The position numbers and the translations under genes were made by a program. From NCBI GenBank assembly GCA_017960525.1, contig JAGCZA010000007.1, positions 1 through 64,000 of the forward strand: a stretch of 64,000 nt of DNA. The letters run 5' to 3'. The notes under the pieces were generated by a model. The model saw only the letters and a program-made list of their open reading frames with translations. It did not search any database and had not been told where the DNA came from. Below are positions 16,752-23,719 of the stretch, piece by piece (position 1 is the first letter of the stretch; each line of letters starts with the position of its first letter). Source of the DNA: Prevotella sp. Its GTDB lineage: Bacteria; Bacteroidota; Bacteroidia; Bacteroidales; Bacteroidaceae.

Positions 16752-19700
16752 ATCTTTAGTCTCAATGATAGTCCGTAGTAGAAACTGGGGATGTAGTTGC
16801 TGCCGAAAAGCGACGTTTCAAGGTCGGTCTGCGACGAGTGTACCCGCCGCATATTGTTGAAGAAGTTGTTGGCATAGAACGACACCGATATATGGTCGCC
16901 TATCTCCTTTGTCACGCTCAGGTTGGCCGAATAGTAGGCCGACAGCCGGTTGGGGTTCAGGACGTAGGGGAAGTTGGAGCGCACCACAAGTTGCGCCAAC
17001 TGGTTGTAGAGTTGCTTGTCGTTCTCCTTGGCGTCAAGGAAAGCCTCGGCGAAGGGAATCAGCCGCGACGGCTCCTCCCAGGTGGAGTAGTATTCAGGCC
17101 AGACCACCACATAGTGGTCGGTGGTGTTGCCGTCGTAGGGCTCGCCCGTGTAGCCCTCATTGCCTTCGAGCATATAGCTGCGGGGGGAACCGTCGTCGTG
17201 CTGGCACAGTGCGCGCTGGTAGTTGTAGAGCGAAGCCTCCAGGCGCAGGGCCATCACTAGACGGATGCGCGGGATGTGGGTGGTAAGCGTGGTGTTCAGG
17301 TTGAGTTGGCGGGCCAGTGCACCGTTGCTCACCGAGGCGTTGGCGCTGCTGCCGGCGGTGGTCACGCTGGTGCCACGATAGTAGCCGATGTACTGGTAGG
17401 GCTGGCCGCTGCTGGTCACATTGCTGATGCCCAAAGGCACGTCGGCAAAGAGCACGTCGTCTGTGCTTTTATAATAATAGTAGTTGCCGTCGAGACGGAG
17501 CGAGGTGCGCAACGCCTTTATCTGGGCGAAGTCGATGACCCACTCCAGGCCGTAGCGGTTCAGCGGCGTGGCGTTGGTGTAGTGCTGGTTCACCACGTAG
17601 GTGTGCTTGTCGGTGTAAGGCAATTCGGTTGAGAGTTGGGGATTTTGCGTTGAGTGTACGGTGACGGTTCCCGTCTGGCGGTCGATGGTGAACGAGCGGT
17701 CGCTGGCAGGGATGCCGCTCTGCTGTATGGCGGCCTGGCCGGTGTAGCGGTAGGAGAAGGGCGTGTAGTTCTTGGTGGCCATATAGGTGCCGTAGGTCTT
17801 GTGGTGATAGCCGGAGAGGCTCACGTGGGTGCCCTTGATGTCAAACTCAATGCCGATGTCGGTCTGGTTGGTGTGCTGCCAGGTGAGCGAGGGGTTGTAC
17901 TGTGCCCGAGAGGGGTAGGTGTGGTAGGCGTAGTACGACACGTTGTCGGCTGTCGATGTGGAGGCGAAGGCCAGCAAGTCGCTATACGACGGCGACGGAT
18001 AGAGCACCTGGAAGGAGGGCAGTTTGACGCTCTTGCCCCATCCCGCGTGCAGTTCCAGGGCGGAGACCCATCGCCGCCGCTGGCTCCGCCAGAGCACAAG
18101 GCGTGTGTTCACACGTGGCGAAAGGCTGCTCACCGTGCCGTAGTCGCTGCCGCCAATCATCGTGATGTCGTCGCGCAGGCCGACAGTCAGTTCCAGAGAG
18201 GAGTTGCTGTACTTTTCACTTTTCACTTTTAACTTGTCACTTGAAAAAGGTATGACAGCCTTCTCCTCCACATAGAGGCCCACGTTGTGCATTGTCGGCA
18301 GTTCGTCGTAGCGGTATTCGCGCCAGGTGGGAGCCACGCGCATATCGTCGTAGTAGATGCCGCGCCCATTGTTGCGGCTGGCATTGTACTGTGCGCCCAC
18401 CGCAATACGGTTCATTACGGTGCCGAATCGGCGGTTGTTCTCAGCCTTCAGTTTCGCCGCCCACGAGAGCGGCTTCGTATCGTTAAACGACAGCACATCC
18501 CAGTAGCCCGTCGGCCCCAGAATGATAGGGCTGTACTTTTCACTTTTCACTTTTAACTTTTCACTTGATAGCCAGTACCCTTCCTCGGTAGCGTGCAGAT
18601 AAGGCTGCGTAGAGGCGCTGCTGGTTCGGGTGAGGGCTTCCTGCTTGCGGTCTTGGTAGGAAAACGAGGCACTGAGTTGCAGATTGGTGAGCCACGGCTT
18701 GTTGGGCATCCACCGCAAGTCGATGCTGCCCCTGAAGACATTGTCCCGCACTTTGTTGTAGTTGTTTAGTTCTTCGTCAGGGTCTGCCTCGCTGTTGTAT
18801 CCCCCCACATTGCCCGTCAGGCCCACGTCGAGCGTCAAGGGCATTGTCTCGGTGAAGAAGGTGTTCAGGTAGTGCAGCGAAAGTATGTTTCGCTGGTAAG
18901 TCGTATAGGGCGAAGCAGGGTCGGACAACGAGCGGGCGTGCTCCATCGACAAATTGAAAACACCTAAACGCTGGCGGGAGCGGCCTAAATTGAAGCCTTT
19001 GCTCACGGCAATCTGGCGCGTGTGCTGGTTCAGGCTGCCCTCCACGATAAAGGGCGACTTGCCCCTCCGCGTCTGAACCTTCACGATGCCGTTGCTCAAG
19101 TCGCCGTACTCCACCGACGGAATGCCAGTCACCACCTCGATGCTCTCCACATTGCTCGTGCTGACGGTGCGCGTAGAGGCGCCTAAGGTCTCGTCTTTCA
19201 TCGCATTGTTGTCAAGACGCAGACCGTCCACTTCGACGGCTGTGCCGAAAGAGGCATTGCCTTTCTCCTGCGAAGCGCTGCGCAAAGCCATGCGCGTGTC
19301 GTTCATCAGCGAGGGGTTCACCGTCTTGCCGCCAGGGAGGAGCGTGCCGATAGTGCTGATGTTCACCAGTTGCTGCTGGTCGAGCGTAGTGCGGTCAATC
19401 GAGTAACTTGTGGTGGCCTCGTCCTGCTTGCGCCGCGCCGTCACCGTCACCTCGTCCAACTTCAGGTTGCCAGGCTTCAGCCGAAGGTTCATATCTTTCA
19501 CGTCGCGCTCAAGGGTCATCGGAAAACTGCGCTTCTGATAGCCCAGACATTGCACGGTCAGCGTGTTCTTGCCCTTCGGGACACTCTTGATGGTGAACCG
19601 TCCGCCCTCGCCAGTGACTGCCCACAGGCCGCTCTCGCTCAACAGGATAGAGGCAAACTCAATGCCCTCACCCGTGTCAGCATCAGTCACAACACCCCCT

Positions 19701-19771
19701 ATCGACACCGTCTGCGACTGTGCAGGCAGAGTCACACCCAACAGCAGGAAAAAGAGCAGGCGCATCATCAT
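16748..19771 (-). CDS. TonB-dependent outer-membrane receptor
   Basis: About 1007 residues from the ATG at 19771, which gives a good signal peptide (MMMRLLFFLLLGVTLPAQSQ). The frame is open upstream to 19891 but that part is not signal-like. Order of domains: carboxypeptidase-regulatory-like domain (~20-110), TonB plug (VVTGIPSVEYGDLSNGIVKVQTRRG near 210), beta-barrel to the last strand ending LSLRLKI. It is not of SusC type. Two 33-bp direct repeats (18211-18243, 18535-18567) insert the peptide KLKVKSEKYS twice in barrel loops. First gene of the lipoprotein-DUF4876-DUF6850 operon; substrate unknown. Confidence 0.88.
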   Translation of the reverse strand: MMMRLLFFLLLGVTLPAQSQTVSIGGVVTDADTGEGIEFASILLSESGLWAVTGEGGRFTIKSVPKGKNTLTVQCLGYQKRSFPMTLERDVKDMNLRLKPGNLKLDEVTVTARRKQDEATTSYSIDRTTLDQQQLVNISTIGTLLPGGKTVNPSLMNDTRMALRSASQEKGNASFGTAVEVDGLRLDNNAMKDETLGASTRTVSTSNVESIEVVTGIPSVEYGDLSNGIVKVQTRRGKSPFIVEGSLNQHTRQIAVSKGFNLGRSRQRLGVFNLSMEHARSLSDPASPYTTYQRNILSLHYLNTFFTETMPLTLDVGLTGNVGGYNSEADPDEELNNYNKVRDNVFRGSIDLRWMPNKPWLTNLQLSASFSYQDRKQEALTRTSSASTQPYLHATEEGYWLSSEKLKVKSEKYSPIILGPTGYWDVLSFNDTKPLSWAAKLKAENNRRFGTVMNRIAVGAQYNASRNNGRGIYYDDMRVAPTWREYRYDELPTMHNVGLYVEEKAVIPFSSDKLKVKSEKYSNSSLELTVGLRDDITMIGGSDYGTVSSLSPRVNTRLVLWRSQRRRWVSALELHAGWGKSVKLPSFQVLYPSPSYSDLLAFASTSTADNVSYYAYHTYPSRAQYNPSLTWQHTNQTDIGIEFDIKGTHVSLSGYHHKTYGTYMATKNYTPFSYRYTGQAAIQQSGIPASDRSFTIDRQTGTVTVHSTQNPQLSTELPYTDKHTYVVNQHYTNATPLNRYGLEWVIDFAQIKALRTSLRLDGNYYYYKSTDDVLFADVPLGISNVTSSGQPYQYIGYYRGTSVTTAGSSANASVSNGALARQLNLNTTLTTHIPRIRLVMALRLEASLYNYQRALCQHDDGSPRSYMLEGNEGYTGEPYDGNTTDHYVVVWPEYYSTWEEPSRLIPFAEAFLDAKENDKQLYNQLAQLVVRSNFPYVLNPNRLSAYYSANLSVTKEIGDHISVSFYANNFFNNMRRVHSSQTDLETSLFGSNYIPSFYYGLSLRLKI
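18211..18567 (-). repeat. Two 33-bp direct repeats (heptad arrays) in the TonB receptor gene
   Basis: ACTTTTC-type heptads at 18211-18243 and 18535-18567 differ at one position and are 324 bp (108 codons) apart, so both are read in the same frame and encode KLKVKSEKYS preceded by SE or SD. Confidence 0.92.
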
Positions 19772-19853
19772 CGTCCACGTTTTAAGGGGCAAAATTACGC
19801 ATTTTCCCACAAACAGCAAAGAAAAAGGAAAGAAACTTTCTGAGCCACCCAAA

Positions 19854-19950
19854 AGTTTGGTTCGTCCAAACTCCCAGTTTGCTCCGTCCAAACTCCCAGT
19901 TTGGTTCGTCCTTTCTATGAGTTTGGTTCGTCCTTTCTATGAGTTTGGTT
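19854..19950. repeat. AGTTTGGTTCGTCC intergenic repeat array
   Basis: Five degenerate ~23-bp units built on AGTTTGGTTCGTCC with spacers AAACTCCC or TTTCTATG. The unit with the AAACT spacer is self-complementary (AGTTTGG-TTCGT-CCAAACT). It lies upstream of the TonB-receptor start. The same family recurs at 46177-46260, also just upstream of a minus-strand outer-membrane operon. Confidence 0.85.
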
Positions 19951-19980
19951 CCCGCTACGCGGGCAAGCTGCTCACGCTCG

Positions 19981-20022
19981 GAAGAGGAAAGAGCCAGGCG
20001 AAGCCCTGGCTCTTTCCTCTTC
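19981..20022 (-). terminator. 18-bp perfect hairpin after topB
   Basis: GAAGAGGAAAGAGCCAGG at 19981-19998 pairs with 20005-20022 across a 6-nt loop. Position just downstream of the topB stop suggests a terminator, though no T-run follows on the minus strand. A smaller CCCGC-TAC-GCGGG hairpin lies at about 19951-19963. Confidence 0.5.
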
Positions 20023-20051
20023 TCTCGCTCAACCGCAGCTTTCGTCCAAAT

Positions 20052-22103
20052 TCAAGCGAAGGGTTGGCGCCACGTACAGCCCGACTTCCATTCAGAGCAA
20101 CCGTAGGCCGTCCGACCCTTGATGATGTGGCCCTTGCCGCAAAGGGGGCAAGGCTGGCCTTCGACTATGGCCGCCGAGGGGGCTTCTGTGGTTTTCTTGG
20201 CCTTCTTGGGGCTTTTGGCGGCTTTCACCGGCTTGTCTTCGGTGACGGTGACATAGCGGTTGCTTTGGTCGGCAATGACCTGGTGCACAATCTCCGTAAT
20301 CTGCTGCTTCAACTCGTTGACAAACAGGGCGGGGTCGTATTTCTTGGCCTCAATGTCGCGCAGTTTCTTCTCCCAGATGCCGGTCAGTTCGGCACTTTTG
20401 AGCAGTTCCTCGTGTATGAGGTCTATCAGTTCTATGCCCGTCGGCGTGGCCACGAGACGCTTGCGCTCCTTGCGGATGTAATGGCGCTTGAACAGCGTCT
20501 CGATGATGGCGGCGCGGGTGGAGGGACGGCCAATGCCGTTCTCCTTCAGGGCGGCGCGCAACTCCTCGTCGTCGACAAACTTGCCCGCCGTCTCCATAGC
20601 GCGCAACAGCGATGCCTCGTTGTAGTAGGGCGGCGGCGTGGTCCACTTTTCGGTCAGCGTAGGTGTTTGGGGACCGCTTTCACCTTTCACGAAAGGCGGC
20701 AATGTGCGCTCCTCCTCTTCCTCCTTCTTCTTGGCGTCCTCGTCATCGTCGGCCTGCACATCCTTGGCGTAGACAGCCCGCCAGCCTGGGTCAAGAATGG
20801 TGCGGCCAGTAACCTTGAACTCGATGGCCTGCTCCGTTTGTTGCGGCTCGGTCGAAACGCATTGGACGCTGCCCAGCACGGTGGTTTGCGCATACTGGCA
20901 GTCGGGGTAGAACACGGCGATGAAGCGGCGGGCCACCAAGTCGTAGACCTTCCGTTGCAGGTCGGTGAGCGGGCCGGGAATCTGGCCTGTGGGGATGATG
21001 GCGTGGTGGTCGGTGACCTTCGACGAGTCGAACACCTTCTTCGACTTCTTCAACGCCTTTCCGCCCAACGGGCGCACCAGGTCGGCATAAGGGGCCACGC
21101 CTGCGAACTTCACCTGGAAAAGGCCGTTCATCGTCTGCGGGCACTTGGGGTAGACGTCGTCGCTGAGGAAAGTGGTGTCCACACGCGGATAGGTGGTCAA
21201 CTTCATCTCGTAGAGTTGCTGGATGATGTTCAGCGTCGTCTCCGCCGAGAAGCCGAACTTGCGGTTGCAATCCACTTGTAACGACGTCAGGTCATAGAGG
21301 CTTGGCGGCGTCTCCTTGCCGTTCTTCTTCTGCACATCGGTGACGGTGAACGGCTGGCCGGCGATAGAGGCAAAGGCCTGCTCACCCTCCTCCTTCGAGG
21401 TGAACTTCCCCTTTGTGGCGGTAAAGGTGGTGTCGCGATAGACGGTGGCCAGCACCCAGTAAGGCTCGGGCTTGAAGTTGTCTATCTCCTTCTGGCGGTT
21501 CACAATGAGGGCCAGCGTGGGCGTCTGCACCCTTCCGATGGAGAGCACTTGGCGGTTCTGCCCGTATTTGATGGTGTAGAGGCGCGTGGCATTGATGCCT
21601 AAAAGCCAGTCGCCCACGGCGCGGCTCAGGCCGGCCAGGTAAAGCGACTGGTACTCGCTCTGGTCTTTCAGTTTGGCGAAGCCCTCGCGGATGGCCTCGT
21701 CAGTCATCGACGAAATCCACAACCGTTGCACGGGACAGGTCGCCTGTGCCTTCTGCATCACCCACCGTTGGATAAGTTCTCCCTCCTGTCCGGCGTCACC
21801 GCAGTTCACGATGCCGTCGGCCTCGTGGAACAGCCGCTCAATCACCGCAAACTGTTTCTTCACACCCTCGTCCTCCTTCAGGCGGATGCCGAAGCGGGGC
21901 GGAATCATAGGCAGGGCCGAGAGACTCCACGACTTCCACATCGGCGTGTAGTCCTCGGGCATTTTCAGTTCGCACAGATGGCCGAAAGTCCACGTCACTT
22001 GGTAGCCGTTGCCCTCGTAATAGCCGTCGCGCCGCGCCGTCGCGCCGATGATGCGGGCGATGTCGGCAGCCACGCTGGGCTTCTCTGCTATACAAACAAT
22101 CAT
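20052..22103 (-). CDS. topB: DNA topoisomerase III
   Basis: 683 residues, type IA topoisomerase that decatenates and relaxes negatively supercoiled DNA. TOPRIM domain at 1-150 with E7 in IAEKPSVA and D103-x-G-x-E107 in GDAGQEGEL; active-site Tyr305 in TTYPRVD; RVQTPTLALIV near 191. A single zinc ribbon closes the protein (C652, C655, C669, C676). Between ~460 and 490 is an acidic/lysine linker (DDDEDAKKKEEEEE). This form with one zinc finger is usual in Bacteroidota, which carry chromosomal as well as conjugative-element copies. No mobile-element genes are adjacent on its 3' side. Confidence 0.92.
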   Translation of the reverse strand: MIVCIAEKPSVAADIARIIGATARRDGYYEGNGYQVTWTFGHLCELKMPEDYTPMWKSWSLSALPMIPPRFGIRLKEDEGVKKQFAVIERLFHEADGIVNCGDAGQEGELIQRWVMQKAQATCPVQRLWISSMTDEAIREGFAKLKDQSEYQSLYLAGLSRAVGDWLLGINATRLYTIKYGQNRQVLSIGRVQTPTLALIVNRQKEIDNFKPEPYWVLATVYRDTTFTATKGKFTSKEEGEQAFASIAGQPFTVTDVQKKNGKETPPSLYDLTSLQVDCNRKFGFSAETTLNIIQQLYEMKLTTYPRVDTTFLSDDVYPKCPQTMNGLFQVKFAGVAPYADLVRPLGGKALKKSKKVFDSSKVTDHHAIIPTGQIPGPLTDLQRKVYDLVARRFIAVFYPDCQYAQTTVLGSVQCVSTEPQQTEQAIEFKVTGRTILDPGWRAVYAKDVQADDDEDAKKKEEEEERTLPPFVKGESGPQTPTLTEKWTTPPPYYNEASLLRAMETAGKFVDDEELRAALKENGIGRPSTRAAIIETLFKRHYIRKERKRLVATPTGIELIDLIHEELLKSAELTGIWEKKLRDIEAKKYDPALFVNELKQQITEIVHQVIADQSNRYVTVTEDKPVKAAKSPKKAKKTTEAPSAAIVEGQPCPLCGKGHIIKGRTAYGCSEWKSGCTWRQPFA

Positions 22104-22128
22104 CTCTTTCCTTTTTGCTTTCGAGGCG

Positions 22129-22136
22129 CAAAAGTA
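22129..22136 (-). promoter_or_regulatory. -7 box of topB promoter
   Basis: TACTTTTG on the minus strand, 25 nt before the topB ATG. No convincing TTTG -33 box. Confidence 0.45.
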
Positions 22137-22215
22137 CGCAAAAAGTCCGAAATAACGGCTATCTTGGCTCCTGTTTTCATTTTTTTAGCAGGAAAAGCTT
22201 TGCCGTTTTCCAAAA

Positions 22216-22260
22216 TGCCCCATCGTTTGTCGGCCCATCCGTGGGCGGCGGGCGGTCTTA
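22216..22260. repeat. 45-bp direct repeat, left copy
   Basis: 43 of 45 bases match 23367-23411. Both copies contain the small hairpin GCCCA-TCCG-TGGGC, and both are followed within 35 bp by GAAAGACGTTTT. The pair flanks the two-gene module 22332-23265. The gap 22261-22331 holds nothing else that I recognise. Confidence 0.92.
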
Positions 22261-22331
22261 AAGACGCTTGTCTCTCTCGAAGAAAGACGTTTTAATAAAA
22301 GAAACAAGCATTTATGCCTTTCTTTGCCTAT

Positions 22332-22799
22332 TCAGAATTTCATTATTCCGCTGCAACGCAATGCCAATTCTTTTTGAACCATCATGACTATTGGAGATAC
22401 GGGGGTAAGTGCCGTTACTCTTTCTTTTGCAATGTCCACAACAATGCCTGCATGGTTTGGATGCCGCTTACTTGGGATTGGCAATACATCTACTTTCGTC
22501 TCTAAACCTTCATCGTTGCCTATCCCTATCTCCCTGATACATCCAACTCCCAACAAGGCATACCCATAACGCTCATCGCCCTCACCCCTGGCCTTGAAAT
22601 GCCTTGTCTCTATTTCAAGTTTAGACACATCTCCTCTCAGAACGGAGATATAATCCTCTGCATCTCCACTTGGAAGAACATACCAACGGAAAGCTGTGGG
22701 TGCTACTCGACCGTTATAGATATATGATGGCGAGAAGATAATTCTTGCCACACTCTCTTCGTCACCGATTATATGGGGATAAGATTCAGCCATGAACAC
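22332..22799 (-). CDS. Uncharacterised protein, second gene of a two-gene module
   Basis: 155 residues (153 from the internal Met at 22793), no signal peptide or membrane segment, no recognised domain. Notable segments are FSPSYIYNGRVAPTAFRW and YGYALLGVGCIREIG. It starts inside the last 14 bp of the upstream partner gene, so the two are coupled. The pair has its own promoter and is bracketed by 45-bp direct repeats, which suggests an accessory cassette. A toxin-antitoxin-like or other defence role is possible but not shown. Confidence 0.6.
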   Translation of the reverse strand: MFMAESYPHIIGDEESVARIIFSPSYIYNGRVAPTAFRWYVLPSGDAEDYISVLRGDVSKLEIETRHFKARGEGDERYGYALLGVGCIREIGIGNDEGLETKVDVLPIPSKRHPNHAGIVVDIAKERVTALTPVSPIVMMVQKELALRCSGIMKF

Positions 22800-23265
22800 G
22801 CTCTAAAATGGATAGCAGGTTTCGGGTAGTGAAGGCTGCACCATCATTCTTCACGGTTTTTCCGTCCTTCCTGAAAAAATAGATCAAGCGTTCACCCGTC
22901 ATCGTGATCCCTGCAACGGCATTACTTCCAGTATAGTCAAGATAAAGGTACCCATGGGCATCAGGGAACAGCAACCATCCTTGAAGCAATTCCTCACGGG
23001 TCTTAACTATGGCAGTTTTGAACTTGCGTATACTCTGGGGCATTATGGCCTTACTATCAGCCCCATCCCAGCCGTCAGTAAGTCTTTCTAAAGAGTCAAC
23101 ACGTTCTAATAGTTCACGATGAACCTTTCCTCGGAAAGAAACAGCTTGTGGCATTTCCGTTTTGTGTAACATAGCCACTTGCTCCACGCCTCTTAATTGC
23201 CTTATTGCTGTTCGGAGACGAGGTAGTTGGGAATTGTCATTTACTGTAACTAACAATTGTGCCAT
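22786..23265 (-). CDS. Uncharacterised protein with a W-D-G motif, first gene of a two-gene module
   Basis: 159 residues, soluble. The middle contains LTDGWDGADSKAIMPQSIRKFKTAI then WLLFPDAHGYLYLDYTG, a pattern I know from small unannotated proteins of accessory regions in which a 'GWDG.GA' segment is followed by an amphipathic helix and 'P....G.I.L...'. No catalytic residues can be assigned. A good promoter lies 26 nt upstream. Partner of the overlapping 155-residue protein. Confidence 0.6.
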   Translation of the reverse strand: MAQLLVTVNDNSQLPRLRTAIRQLRGVEQVAMLHKTEMPQAVSFRGKVHRELLERVDSLERLTDGWDGADSKAIMPQSIRKFKTAIVKTREELLQGWLLFPDAHGYLYLDYTGSNAVAGITMTGERLIYFFRKDGKTVKNDGAAFTTRNLLSILERVHG

Positions 23266-23290
23266 ATACGAATTGGTATTTCTTTGTGCG

Positions 23291-23321
23291 CAAAGTTACT
23301 AATTATTTCGGATTCTGCAAA
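23291..23321 (-). promoter_or_regulatory. Promoter of the two-gene module
   Basis: Minus strand TTTG (plus 23318-23321), 19-nt spacer, TAACTTTG (plus 23291-23298). It is divergent from the promoter at 23337-23368. Confidence 0.75.
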
Positions 23322-23336
23322 TTTTTTAACGAATTA

Positions 23337-23368
23337 TTTGGCCATTTCGCACAAAATCACTACTTTTG
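23337..23368 (+). promoter_or_regulatory. Promoter of a candidate structured RNA
   Basis: TTTG at 23337-23340, 20-nt spacer, TACTTTTG at 23361-23368. Transcription would start at about 23374, inside the right copy of the 45-bp repeat (23367-23411). Confidence 0.72.
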
Positions 23369-23411
23369 CCCCATCGTTTGTTTGCCCATCCGTGGGCGGC
23401 GGGCGGTCTTA
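23367..23411. repeat. 45-bp direct repeat, right copy
   Basis: Matches 22216-22260 at 43 of 45 positions. It overlaps the 5' end of the candidate RNA. Confidence 0.92.
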
Positions 23412-23650
23412 TATATGAGAAAGACGTTTTCGAACGTCTGTCGTTGTGGTCAACGAACTTCGCAAACTCATTTCCCACAACAGGCAGATGACAACCGAAA
23501 CGTCTACGTAGTACGCTTATATACCTATGTTAATATATAGCTATGCGTACTGGCGTGGGCTTTTCTGCGTTGTCTATCCTGTGTGGGAAGGGCAATGCGA
23601 AGGCCTGTTGACCCAGGATGGACAGAGAAACAGACACCTACGCCTTTTTT
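23374..23650 (+). ncRNA. Candidate structured non-coding RNA with own promoter and terminator
   Basis: No credible ORF, but an ordered set of helices: GCCCA-TCCG-TGGGC (23384-23397); AGACGTT-TTCG-AACGTCT (23422-23439); TCGTTG-TGGT-CAACGA (23441-23456); AGTACGC (23510-23516) with GCGTACT (23545-23551); and a long terminal hairpin, GGCGTGGG (23552-23559) with CCTACGCC (23637-23644) enclosing TGTCTATCCTG (23571-23581) with CAGGATGGACA (23614-23624). The last stem is followed by six T, as in an intrinsic terminator. The next gene starts 70 bp later. Could be a house-keeping RNA (for example 6S-like) or a novel sRNA; it does not look like tmRNA, RNase P or SRP RNA. Confidence 0.55.
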
Positions 23651-23719
23651 ATGTATATGAAGTACAGAAAAAAGTAATGAACCTAAGTTTGGGGTGTCTA
23701 TTAGCAAAAACAAAAATGT

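Noticed and set aside
19772-19891. Upstream extension of the TonB receptor to 19891
   Set aside because: The extra 40 residues precede a normal signal peptide and run into the intergenic repeat array.
19563-21281. 572-residue open frame spanning the TonB receptor start, intergenic region and topB on the plus strand
   Set aside because: Crosses two well-supported opposite-strand genes and the repeat array; sequence is low complexity and unlike any family.
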